Assembly (NCBI GenBank): GCA_963575745.1
Contig: CAUYUJ010014173.1
Location: forward strand, 192,419-256,418
Source of the DNA: Prorocentrum cordatum
Taxonomy: Eukaryota > Sar > Dinophyceae > Prorocentrales > Prorocentraceae
Direction of reading: 5' to 3'
DNA length: 64,000 nt
Under the pieces are notes generated by a model. The model was not told where the DNA came from. It worked only from the letters and a program-made list of their open reading frames with translations, and did not search any database. The stretch's first letter is position 1. Each line of letters begins with the position of its first letter. The position numbers and the translations under genes were made by a program. This document shows positions 52,764 to 61,732 of the stretch, piece by piece.

Positions 52764-55700
52764 TTAGAGGCGCAGCGGCCCCGCGCCGCCTTCGAGGCAC
52801 CGCGGCAACCTCAGGACGCGTCTGGCGGCAGCGACCACCTCCTTGTGGCACTTGAGCTCGTCGATGATGGCGGGCAAGCTCAGCTCGGAGCGCACCCGCA
52901 GGATGTTGTATGTGCGGAAGGCGACCGCAATGCGTGTGATGGTGTGCTTCGGGTGATCGTCGATGTTGCTGCTCTTGTTGAGGCCGAGCCGTGTAAGGAC
53001 ATCACCAGCGGGGTGTCCCCGAGGTTGAGCCAATAGCGCCCACATTCGCGGGCGCGAAATGTAGTGGCTGATGTCGTCCGTGTTCTTGGCCTGCGAGTCT
53101 TTGTCGGAGCCGAATAGGCAGTTCTTCTTGTGGGGGTCGACGTGCATGCGGTGCGATGCCGTCCACGCGCCTGACAAGGTCTTGACCACAGGCCAGAATA
53201 TCGATGCCGTGGAGTTCGCCAGGTGTGGCCTCAGGTCGCGCCAGACGCGCTCAACGCGGGCAGGGAGAGCAGCGCGGCCAAGAAGTCCATCACGGTCGGA
53301 AGTATCAGCATCCATCATGATATCATTGACCGAGTGGATGTGAGGCGTGGATGTAGCCGTAGTTGTAGATTGAGTGCCGTCTGCTTCCTGCGGGAGGTTC
53401 GGGTTGGTGTCACGTTCCCGTTCGATCCAGCGACGACGGGCGCGGTGTTCAGCAGCTTCATCAGCAAATTCCCGATGAGTGTTGGTCGGCATGTGCTCGG
53501 AGGAGTAGATCTGCAGGCGGTGATTGCGAGGGCGTTCAGCTCGATGCCATGCACTGCAACATATCTCCGTCGCCATGTCACGGCGAGCGTTGGCAGACCC
53601 GCACTGGTCATCGATGCAGAAGTGCGCGTTGAATTGGGTGCGATGTAGTACAGCTGTGACGTGTTGGACGCACCAGTCCATCCAGTCGTTGAAGTTGTCC
53701 ATATCGCGGCCGAATAACACGCTGGGAATCCATCTTGCTGCCCATGCTTCTGCACGCTCGTTCAGGTATTTCATGGAGTCGCGGTTGTCGTTCCCAGCTG
53801 GTTGCTCGGTCGTAGCAGGTGCCATCCGATCTCCACTGTCAGCAGGAGGCAGTGGGAGCCAGGCGCGGAGACGGTGATGGATGGTCTTGTGGAAGTAGTC
53901 GCGGTACAGCTGGCGTTGTAGTTCCCGAAGGTATGCTTGTTGTGGAGAGGTACGTGAAGTGGCACTCGAAGTAGCGTCAGTCGGAGCTTTGACCCCTGCC
54001 TGTCTCTGATGATGTCCGCCAGTCCTGTCACGACTGGACGTGTGAAGGTCACCCGCCCTGCCACAGTGTGGTGCCTGGTTGGTTCCAGCCCTGTCACGGC
54101 TGTGTGAATGCAGATCCTCCGCCTTGTTACGACGAGAGGCCATGATGGCATGTCGTCCAGCTGTAGCAGCTTGCGCATGTGCTCGCTGAAGTACCTGGGC
54201 GGCGTTCACCGTAGATCCTGTGGACCGCGTGAGAATCTTGAAGATGGACCCTTTGCCTGTCGCGATCAGCTTGTTGTGAAAGATGTCGTCGAATCGCTGC
54301 ACGATGGACGTGGAATCAATCCAGCATGACGCAGACCATTTGCCAACTACTACATCTCGTAGCGGGGGAAGTTCTTCAGCATGAGCACGGAGTGCGTGAA
54401 ACAGAGGCTGACAGCCAGAGATGGTGGTCGTGGAGGCGCGCCACATCGTTGCTGCGAGTAGCGTTTCAATACCCTGCGGGATCGTGGCGGACGCCCATAG
54501 CGTGAACGACAGGATGTCCATCTTTGAGAAGCTAGAGGGGGCAGCGCGGATCAGCTTGTGGAGCCCGTGAATCTCCTTGGACAGGAATGCTGGGGAGGGT
54601 GGATAGAGCTGGCCGGCGTACGAGAGGCATGTGATGGCAGCGGAGTTGTACATCTTGATGCACTGCTGGATGGGAGCGCTGGAGTCGCTCAGGATCTGAA
54701 TGCGCTCCCACCACTTGTTGGCAGGACCTTGCCATTGACGTTCGAGAGAGGCGCCAGGGCCGATGTACACGCCGAGGTAGCGCGCAAAGCTGTTGATGGA
54801 GAAGTCTTGCCACGGCTCGTAGGGCTGGGTCAGGATGGCACGCATGCTCGCGGTGATCTCGGGCGTTGGCAGGGACCAGGTGGGCACGAGGACGCATTTC
54901 TTCGGTTGGAGGCGGAGTCCAGCGTAATGTTGCGCAGCTTGCAGGTGCGGTAGAAGGGCGCCAAGATCCCGCAGTGCAGCCAGAAAGATACCCAGGTCGT
55001 CGGCGCAGGCGCTGAGCAGGCCTCTACCCAGAGCAGTAAGCTCTATTTTGAGGCCCTTGATGATGGGGTCGAAGACCAGCGCCCAGAGCGCGCCGCTCAA
55101 TGGGCATCCTTGAGCAACCCCAGATTCTGCTAGAAGTAGCGGTCGACGAGTACCACCTAGGTCGAGGAAGGCAAGTGGCATGTTGTAGCAGCACTGCAGG
55201 AGATTGAGAAAGACGCCGTGGATGCCCCACCGCCTTAGAGTATCCCACAACCACGCGTGCGTGAGGCTCGGAAACGCTGCGGCAATGTCCATGCTGGCGA
55301 AGCAGGGCATCATGTTGGAGGCTTCGCCGTTGACGCTGGTGATACGGGCGGTAGCGTCCACCTTGACGATGTTGGAGAGAAATTGACGGCCATTGACAAA
55401 ACCTTGTTGTTCTTCCTCGGTGTCCGACGCCACGGAGCTGAGAATGCGGTTCGTCGCTGAGGCGATGATCTTGATGTCACTGTTCTTCCTGGCGAGGGGG
55501 CGTAGACAGTCAGGACTGCGAGAGCATTCGTAGTTGCCCATGGGCTCATCACCCTTGGGACGCATGGCCATGAGCGCGTAGTTCAGGTCGTGGGAGATCG
55601 GGCCACCGTGAGCAATGGAGTGGAGGAGTGCGTGGAGGATCTCGATGCTGCCGTCTGATCGCACCCATGCTCGATAGGGCAGTCCGTCAGGTCCAGGAGC

Positions 55701-57365
55701 AGAGCCACTGGCAAGTTTAGCAGCAGCTTGGAGTTCATCAATCCCAGGTAGGGGCAGGTGGCGTAGAGGCAGCGGTGGGAAGACCGCGTCCAAATACTGC
55801 TGCATCGCTGGGGCGTCAACATGCTTAGCAGCAAACACCTTCGACCAGTGAGGTTGAATAGCGCTGTGCATGTCCATGGGGTCGTTGACGACAGTCGGGC
55901 CTCTGCTGTCGGTGATGCGGACGCCTGCGGGAATCAAGCGCTTCGAGAACGGTTTCCAGATCTCGCTGCGCTGTCCAATACGGCGAGCATGACGACGCCA
56001 TCGCTCGCCAAGGTCGGGTCGCTGGTCCGCGTAGGCAGCTCGCGAGCGGGCAGCAGCAGCGCGACGTCGTTGTTCAGCAATCTGGAGCTGCATGGCGGAG
56101 TGCTCGGTCTCGAAAGCGATGCGGCAGACTAGCGAGATCTTGTGGCGACTGATGTCGATGTGCTGCGCCCCAGCAATGGTGACCTCTCGAAGTCGCTGGG
56201 CAAGAGCGAGGTCTTGGTACCAGACGGCCCTGGCAATACTGCGTAGCGTGAGTGCACGTGCCTCAGCTATGACTTGTGGGTCTTCATTTCGGCTCTCGAA
56301 CGGCAGAATCTCGGAGGCGGAGACGGAGGTGATGGTGCCGCGAGCCTTGCGCGCCGCCGTCTTCATTATGTGCTTCATTGTCCGCCAGTTTGAGATGGGG
56401 TCGGCTGAAAGGTCGGCCATCTCGACAAGGCGATTGTAGTGGAACTTGTAGTGCTTGGATTCGAAGAGGAAGGCGGGGCTGCCGCGCTCGCTGACTGGAC
56501 GTGGTTGACGAGGTCGAAGCCGTAGATGTAGAATCTTGTGATCGCTGATGGGCTCCCCTTCTCGGTCGAGCGGTCGGCCATCGGCAACAAGAAGTGTCTC
56601 GATGCGCGGGATGTTGGACGCGTTGATCGAGGCGAAGCACCTGTCGATGGTCACTTCCGTCATGTTGGCCGCGCATCGGTGCGCGGTGGCCTTTGCTGTG
56701 ATTTCCATCATCTGTGAGAAGATGTTCTTCCAAAAGACAGGCTGGTAGTGATAACGCTCGGCGGTGGAGTCCGCGGTTGGGTGAAGCAGGCTCTTCGGCG
56801 GCGTCTGGGCGATATTGAAGTCACCAATCATGTAGTAGTCGTGGTTGTCTGGGCGGAGGGCTGAGCGTTGAGCAGCTGCTTGCCACGCAGCTTTGAAGCG
56901 CTGACGGTCAGATCCGCTGAGGTCGTAGTTGTGAATGTTGAAGATTGTTGTCTCGTGCTGTCTTGTCCCGTCTTGAGCGCGTAGTTCACCAATGCGACCA
57001 GGGACGATCGCGCGAAATGAACGTAGAGGCCGTTGATCAGGAGGCAGTTGGAGTTCAGCTCGATCAAAGGGAACCAAGAATGCGATGCCGCCTGCGGTCT
57101 CCGAGGATTGGCCGTCAGTCACGAGCGCTGAGTGGAAGGCGATGTACTTGTGACCGGAGCTCGCGGCCAGGAGGTCCATGTCGATGCTGTTGCCGTGCGT
57201 CTCTTGGATGGCGATGACCGCTCGTTGCCGCATGTAACGGAGCAGCAGCTGTCGCTTGAGGGCCCGCCTTGACGCCGATCTGCCATTGAGCGCCTGTGCG
57301 CTCCACGAGACCAAGTTGAGGCCGTCCACGTGTGGTTTCGTGAACCACGGCGTCCATCGTATGCT
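52764..57365 (-). CDS. LINE-2 ORF2: APE endonuclease and reverse transcriptase
   Basis: About 1,533 aa counted from the first codon after the ORF1 stop overlap. Endonuclease (about 1-290): catalytic Glu55 in IQETH, Asp182 in IGDFN, and Asp275-His276 in ISDHK. RT (about 540-830): PGPDGLPYRAW with Asp560, QGFVNGRQ, VAQGCPLSGALW, and the catalytic pair Asp789-Asp790 in ACADDLG. A linker with two similar HSRDRAG/SSRDRTG segments follows. A C-terminal knuckle begins CLFGS (Cys1416) and reaches HYIS (His1434), but the second and fourth cysteines of the usual motif are absent. It nicks target DNA and primes cDNA synthesis there. No ATG lies at the start of this frame before the endonuclease; the first is in YMRQRA, just before IQETH, so expression probably depends on recoding or reinitiation from ORF1. 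Confidence 0.88.
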   Translation of the reverse strand, partial: SIRWTPWFTKPHVDGLNLVSWSAQALNGRSASRRALKRQLLLRYMRQRAVIAIQETHGNSIDMDLLAASSGHKYIAFHSALVTDGQSSETAGGIAFLVPFDRAELQLPPDQRPLRSFRAIVPGRIGELRAQDGTRQHETTIFNIHNYDLSGSDRQRFKAAWQAAAQRSALRPDNHDYYMIGDFNIAQTPPKSLLHPTADSTAERYHYQPVFWKNIFSQMMEITAKATAHRCAANMTEVTIDRCFASINASNIPRIETLLVADGRPLDREGEPISDHKILHLRLRPRQPRPVSERGSPAFLFESKHYKFHYNRLVEMADLSADPISNWRTMKHIMKTAARKARGTITSVSASEILPFESRNEDPQVIAEARALTLRSIARAVWYQDLALAQRLREVTIAGAQHIDISRHKISLVCRIAFETEHSAMQLQIAEQRRRAAAARSRAAYADQRPDLGERWRRHARRIGQRSEIWKPFSKRLIPAGVRITDSRGPTVVNDPMDMHSAIQPHWSKVFAAKHVDAPAMQQYLDAVFPPLPLRHLPLPGIDELQAAAKLASGSAPGPDGLPYRAWVRSDGSIEILHALLHSIAHGGPISHDLNYALMAMRPKGDEPMGNYECSRSPDCLRPLARKNSDIKIIASATNRILSSVASDTEEEQQGFVNGRQFLSNIVKVDATARITSVNGEASNMMPCFASMDIAAAFPSLTHAWLWDTLRRWGIHGVFLNLLQCCYNMPLAFLDLGGTRRPLLLAESGVAQGCPLSGALWALVFDPIIKGLKIELTALGRGLLSACADDLGIFLAALRDLGALLPHLQAAQHYAGLRLQPKKCVLVPTWSLPTPEITASMRAILTQPYEPWQDFSINSFARYLGVYIGPGASLERQWQGPANKWWERIQILSDSSAPIQQCIKMYNSAAITCLSYAGQLYPPSPAFLSKEIHGLHKLIRAAPSSFSKMDILSFTLWASATIPQGIETLLAATMWRASTTTISGCQPLFHALRAHAEELPPLRDVVVGKWSASCWIDSTSIVQRFDDIFHNKLIATGKGSIFKILTRSTGSTVNAAQVLQRAHAQAATAGRHAIMASRRNKAEDLHSHSRDRAGTNQAPHCGRAGDLHTSSRDRTGGHHQRQAGVKAPTDATSSATSRTSPQQAYLRELQRQLYRDYFHKTIHHRLRAWLPLPPADSGDRMAPATTEQPAGNDNRDSMKYLNERAEAWAARWIPSVLFGRDMDNFNDWMDWCVQHVTAVLHRTQFNAHFCIDDQCGSANARRDMATEICCSAWHRAERPRNHRLQIYSSEHMPTNTHREFADEAAEHRARRRWIERERDTNPNLPQEADGTQSTTTATSTPHIHSVNDIMMDADTSDRDGLLGRAALPARVERVWRDLRPHLANSTASIFWPVVKTLSGAWTASHRMHVDPHKKNCLFGSDKDSQAKNTDDISHYISRPRMWALLAQPRGHPAGDVLTRLGLNKSSNIDDHPKHTITRIAVAFRTYNILRVRSELSLPAIIDELKCHKEVVAAARRVLRLPRCLEGGAGPLRL

Positions 57366-57372
57366 AAAGCCA
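57362..57372 (-). promoter_or_regulatory. Candidate +1 frameshift site joining ORF1 to ORF2
   Basis: The mRNA reads UGG-CUU-UAG-C. Slipping of the CUU-decoding tRNA by one base to UUU puts AGC in the A site and enters ORF2. CUU before a stop codon followed by C is the same layout as the bacterial prfB CUU-UGA-C shift site. A simple one-base deletion in this copy would look the same. Confidence 0.5.
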
Positions 57373-58395
57373 CCGTACTGCCTCCAGTGGGTTGGCGAAC
57401 GCGGCAGCCAGCGCGGTAGCCAATGGCACATGCTCGGTGATAGGGATGCCAGCGGGGGCAGCAGCGTCGGACCAGCGAATTTGGGTGGCTGCATCGGGAG
57501 TAGCGCCAGCTGTGACCTGGACGATGGGAGCGCCGTCGATGGACAGGAAGCCTCCAGCGCGGTGAACCCGAGTCTCGAGCATGGGGAACTTGTCAGTGAT
57601 GAGCTTGTTGAGCTTTTTGAGTTGAACTTCTTGACGGACCATGCGCGGCGATTTGTCCGCGGAGACGTAGAGGGCAGCGAGGCCAGAGTCCGATTCCACC
57701 TGGAAGCGACGCCATTCACGACCTTGACGAAGTGCGCGATGTAGAGCTTGGGCTCGCGGGAGAGCAATCGAGTTGCCGCCAGTGAGTGTGAATGAAATTC
57801 TCCGTGCAGGGCCCTCCGAGTTGATGCGGAGCGCATTGATGTCCACGTTGGCAGCTTCAAACCAGGAGGCGAGCGCAGCCTTGAGCGAGGCGACGGAGAA
57901 TTCTGAGGCAGCCCCACACCAGAAGGTTGCAGCATTCGGTGGGCGGTCCCAGGCACCCAGGGCGTCCAAATCCATGGTTGGGTGGAGAGCTTCGGCATGA
58001 CGAAGAGCTTGTTGGAGGGCGTCCACGCTGGCCTTGAGTTCGCCTTGGAGACGTTCAGCACGGTCAGCACGGCCTTTGAGTTCAGTAATGTCCCTCTCGG
58101 CGGACTCCTGGCGGTTGCTGAGCTGTTCGGTGAGCTTCGTGATGTTGGCCAGGAACTCAGGTTGTGCGGCAGCTGCAACTTGCTTGGAAGTGGCTTCGAA
58201 GGCGGCGGCGGCTTTGTCGACCTGGGTCTGGAGGAGATCGTTGAGCACCTTCCGCTGGTGTGCGGGGAGGTCGAACGCGGCAAGCTTCTGAGCTCCAGCG
58301 GCCCAGGGGTCGGCAGCAGCGGTGTCCTTGCCCTTGCCCTTGTCGGGGGAGTCGGCCCAGGAGTCGGCGGAGCTGGCAACACCAGGCACACCCAT
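57364..58395 (-). CDS. LINE-2 ORF1 protein (343 aa)
   Basis: First ATG after an upstream in-frame TGA. Residues about 40-125 form a predicted coiled coil (heptad-like, E/Q/A/L-rich, for example ITKLTEQLSNRQESAERDI). Residues about 140-235 contain a beta-alpha type segment with RRISFTLTGGNS and a second half with LYVSADKSPRMVRQEVQLKK, LITDKFP and GGFLSIDG. This layout resembles LINE ORF1 proteins: trimerising coiled coil, RRM-like fold and C-terminal RNA-binding domain. By family analogy it would bind element RNA in a ribonucleoprotein and act as a nucleic-acid chaperone. It ends in CTT-TAG followed by C, and ORF2 continues in the +1 frame. The 1,932-codon open frame over the same DNA (from 58562) is out of frame here and its first 390 or so residues are a shadow. 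Confidence 0.8.
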   Translation of the reverse strand: MGVPGVASSADSWADSPDKGKGKDTAAADPWAAGAQKLAAFDLPAHQRKVLNDLLQTQVDKAAAAFEATSKQVAAAAQPEFLANITKLTEQLSNRQESAERDITELKGRADRAERLQGELKASVDALQQALRHAEALHPTMDLDALGAWDRPPNAATFWCGAASEFSVASLKAALASWFEAANVDINALRINSEGPARRISFTLTGGNSIALPRAQALHRALRQGREWRRFQVESDSGLAALYVSADKSPRMVRQEVQLKKLNKLITDKFPMLETRVHRAGGFLSIDGAPIVQVTAGATPDAATQIRWSDAAAPAGIPITEHVPLATALAAAFANPLEAVRWL

Positions 58396-58568
58396 CGCGA
58401 GGCTATCGTGCGCAGGGCTGGCGCTGGTGGCGAGAAATATGTAAGCTGCGTCTCAGCAGCAAAGGATATGGAGATGCTCAACGCCGCGGGCACGGCGAAG
58501 GCGGAAAGCAGCGGTCCTAGCAGTCCCCGGACCAGGGGTCTCCGTGCTCTGCCACGGGGCACAAAAAT

Positions 58569-58590
58569 CTTGAGCCAAAATGGCTACGGA
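58569..58590 (-). promoter_or_regulatory. Dinoflagellate spliced leader (relict) at the LINE-2 5' end
   Basis: The minus strand reads T, then CCGTAGCCATTTTGGCTC, then AAG: an exact match to all 22 positions of the DinoSL consensus, the exon trans-spliced to nuclear mRNAs in dinoflagellates. It lies directly between (TCC)n and the LINE-2 leader. No SL-RNA donor intron follows, since the next bases are ATTTTTGTG, so it is the mark of a reverse-transcribed mature mRNA rather than an SL-RNA gene. Confidence 0.93.
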
Positions 58591-58636
58591 GGAGGAGGAG
58601 GAGGAGGAGGAGGAGGAGGAGGAGGAGGAGGAGGAG
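58591..58636. repeat. (GGA)n tract at the 5' end of LINE-2
   Basis: Fifteen GGA units between the LINE-2 spliced leader and the right target flank. Confidence 0.95.
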
Positions 58637-58668
58637 GGGTCGCCTAAGTCTTTCGGAGAAACCCTCCA
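58637..58668. repeat. Right unique flank of the LINE-2 target
   Basis: GGGTCGCCTAAG(T)C(T)TTCGGAGAAACCCTCCA matches 63564-63595 at 30 of 32 positions. Confidence 0.85.
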
Positions 58669-61179
58669 CCAGGGTCCCCGTGAGGCCCAGGACGTGCCAT
58701 CTCCCTCAAGGTCCAGCTCGCTAGCGGGCGTTGCCCTCTGGCCTCTCCGAGGTCGGGAGCAGCAGGGAGAAGCACGGCGGGGCCAAGCGGCTCCTGCTTG
58801 GAGGAAAGCAAGCCGAGGCCAGCACCAACAAAGTTTCCGATTCAGTTGCCTCTGGCATTGCATTTTGAGCCAGATCGAGCCCGTCCTGGTTCACCAAATC
58901 GGAGGGGGAAGCAGTTCGGAGAGAAAAGGTCACCATCGCTTGACAGGCCCGCCAACAAGGCCCCTCCCCGAGAGCCCAACAACCAATGACGAGCGAGGCC
59001 TCATAATTAGTGTTCATTAGCCTCATGGGCTCATGGGGGGTCGCTGGAATGGAAGAGGGGGAGGACCCGCGGCGTCCTGCATCTTTCCTCAGCAAGGTCG
59101 TTAACAACAGGCGCACGAGCGCGAAGATAGGGACCAAGGTATGCAATTAAGACTACCGTTTTTTCAAACAGAGATTTGGTGATGGTGTCGGGTTCCCGTG
59201 CGCCGGCCAACGATGATCGAGGATGGAGGATTTTGATCGAAGATTCTAAGCGGGAGCGATTTCTGACGCTTTGGGGGGCCTCTGGTGACCTCCAGGGGTC
59301 AGGATCCAGGCCGGGTCTCAAACTGACCAGGCGTAGCGTTGGTAGGAACGGGGGTGGGCGCAGCAGAAGTTGATCGCGGGGCGGCATGGGGAGGTGCAGC
59401 GGAGGAGGGATGGGGGTGGGCGCAGTGGAAACTGATAGCAGCGTAGGGGCAGCTGGGGCGATCCTCTTCAGCAGTTAACAAATCGGAGCATTGGGGCTCT
59501 CTCGCCGGGTCTTGGGGCCCTCCCAAGGCTCTCCCAAAGGCCCTTGGGAGAGCCTCCGCGCCCGAAACGCCGATTGGAACCCGCAAAGAAGAGACATCAT
59601 CACGCATAAAAGCGCGTGCTTTTGTTGGGGGGGGGCGGGCTCCATTGCGGGCCTTCCGAGGGGCGCTCTTGCACGCAACCTGTGCTCAGAGGGCGCCCCA
59701 CTTCAGGCGTGACTGAGACCAGAAGGTTGGCCAGGAAGCAACCGCCCTGGCATTCCTATTGGCCTACTACGATGTGATCCTGGAACGCCAAACAAATGCT
59801 CGAACAACAAAAACAATGCTCTTAGAACCTAAGCCCGATGTGTTACAACAAGACAGTCTCGGCCAGAAATGCTCTGAGAACATTTCGTGCAGACCACAAA
59901 CGGTTCTTAGAACATTCTTTGGTGGGCCTATATTGGAGACCGGGAGGGCACCAACACCAACACAGGGTGTGCCTCCACAGGGGGAAGATGATACTAGATT
60001 TCGGTGTTGGTGGTAAGATTTCGGCCACCTTGTAAGCCAGAATATTACCACCATCACCGAGATCGGGATCTTCTTCCCTCGGTGGAGGCACACCGCCGAA
60101 ACTGGTGCTGGCCTCAACCTCCGGGCCTGCGACTAATACCACTGGCCAGGGCGCTCCGCCACTGCTTGGGAAGCAGGCGTGGGCTTGGGGGCCGCTGCCC
60201 CTCGCCCGGGGCGGCGCTGGCGGCGCGGCGCTGGGAGACCCTGTGGCCTCGGGGGGCACCCTGCGCCTGGGGAGAGCGGGGTCCGCAGGGGGAGGCCGCC
60301 CCCCTCCCCACCCTCCTCCGAGGGCGCGCAAACATGGATTAGCGATCCATGGATTTGGCGCGCGGTCGCCAAAGTCCCTGGATCGGGGGAGGCGCCCTCC
60401 TCAAAATGCGGCCGGTGCCGCCTCGCTCGGCGGCGGAAATCCGCGGTTTCCAATGGAAGCGTGACCCGTCGCTAATCCACGCCCCCTTGATCCATGTTTG
60501 CGATTGCCTGACTCCTGCTCGTTCTTGTCCGCCTCCCCCACCCCGACGATGGGAGCAGGAGGAGGAAAGGAAGAGGAGTGAGGGCAGCCCTCCTCCCCCC
60601 CCCCACCCCCGGCGCGGTGCCTCTCCTTCGACGGGTCCACGCGCACTGGGGCCTGTCCACTCAGCTGGCGCGGCAGCCCCGCGCACCCCCTGCCAGCGTG
60701 GGCTCGCCCCCCCGCCCCTCCCCACACCGCGGGTTCGTGTCGTCTCGACCCCGGCGATGCTTCCTGACACCGCGGGGATCGCTCAACCTCGAACGATCGG
60801 CCGTTTCCGAAACGTCAGATCGTCGAACCTCGCCCGCTTCTGGGTCGCCGCCGGCGTTCCACGTCGAACGCCGGCGGCTACGCGAACCTACCGCGCCCCC
60901 CCCAGGGAGCCTTCCATGGAGGCGCCCACGATCACTGGGCGCATGTCGCTGATTCTGCGGCAGGTGACCGCCCTCGAGGCGCGCTCTTTTGTGACGGGCG
61001 CACGGCTCTGGTGAGCTTTTTATTCGGCGTTTTGACATTGGGCGGAAAGGGGGGGGTCTGGCTCTAGACCTCTGCTAACTGCGTCTGTTTGCACCAGTAC
61101 GTCATATGGGAGAGACCCCACCTGCTCGAAACAGGCGCCAAAAAGCATCCAACACCTACTCCACGGGGGGGGTTGTGGG
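58669..61179. other. Unassigned GC-rich region
   Basis: Loose GGGGCCC/CCCTTGGGAG words near 59500-59560 and a C-run near 60596-60605. Frames up to 221 codons at 60003-61014 have no recognisable domain. No gene is supported. Confidence 0.45.
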
Positions 61180-61360
61180 GAAGCCAAACGGAACCGATAC
61201 CGCTGCTCCCCGGACCTCTCCTGGGGTGCGTTCTGACCAGAACTTCGAGGCGAATCCAGCGGTGGCGACGCGGGCCTCCCAGGAGGCCCATAAAGGGGAA
61301 ATTCGGGCGAGGGGGTAGAGGTATGGGTACCCTTTCCTCCTCCGAGGGTTGGGGGGCCCG
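61180..61360. repeat. Dispersed repeat F, copy 2
   Basis: Matches 32530-32700 over its length, with small indels near 61290-61320. Confidence 0.85.
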
Positions 61361-61514
61361 CGCCGATCGGCAGAGCAAGGGACAAGAAAACGACCGCCTG
61401 GCCGAGCAGCCTGGCAGTGTGTCCCAGGCCTCTGCTGCGCCCCTCGTGCCGTGCTGCGCCAGGCAAGGGCGTCTGCGGCCCTGCCCGCGCGATCCTGCAG
61501 ATGTTGGCTGCCGT

Positions 61515-61715
61515 GGGAGGAAAAAACAAAGCCATGAAACCTTTGGCGCTCTGCGCGGATTTCTTGGAGCTGCGCCGGGCCCCCCCCTCCCTGGCGGGCG
61601 GAGCGCGCCAGGGGCGGCGCCGGAAGCGCCGCCAGGGGGGCCCAGCGCGGATCCAAGAAATCCGCGCGGAGCGCCAACCGTTTATGTTTGTGGCGCGCTT
61701 TCTTCTTCGATGCTG
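61515..61715. mobile_element. T-shaped palindromic element family A, copy 5
   Basis: Outer arms run from AAACAAAGCCATGAAACC to GTTTATGTTTGTGGCGCGC. They include TTTGGCGCTCTGCGCGGATT with complement AATCCGCGCGGAGCGCCAA. Both central hairpins are kept: CTGGCGGGCGGAGCGCGCCAG and GGCGGCGC-CGGAA-GCGCCGCC. Confidence 0.85.
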
Positions 61716-61732
61716 CCCGGTCTTTCAGATGT

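Larger units (their letters stand above)
52734..58590 (-). mobile_element. LINE-2: full-length non-LTR retrotransposon with a spliced-leader 5' end
   Basis: On the minus strand the order is spliced leader (58590-58569), 174-nt leader, ORF1 (58395-57364), ORF2 in the +1 frame (57365-52764), about 30 nt of 3' UTR, then (TCC)n. Both reading frames are uninterrupted over 5.6 kb, so this is a young copy. It lies inside a (GGA)n tract and its outer flanks recur together at 63.35-63.6 kb, giving a likely pre-insertion site. The domain order (coiled-coil ORF1, APE endonuclease, RT) is that of L1-type LINEs. Confidence 0.92.

Noticed and set aside
51497-52851. Poly-D, poly-H, poly-I and poly-M ORFs in the CAT tract
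   Set aside because: All six frames of a (CAT)n repeat are open; no domain.
52764-58562. A single 1,932-residue protein starting at 58562
   Set aside because: The first 390 or so residues are an out-of-frame shadow of ORF1, whose own frame (58395-57364) has coherent coiled-coil and nucleic-acid-binding-like sequence. Only the part below 57365 is ORF2.
15545-61715. Family A palindromes as rho-independent terminators or viral terminal repeats
   Set aside because: The context is eukaryotic, there is no adjacent replication or capsid gene, and the copies behave as dispersed repeats; only the folded shape is similar.
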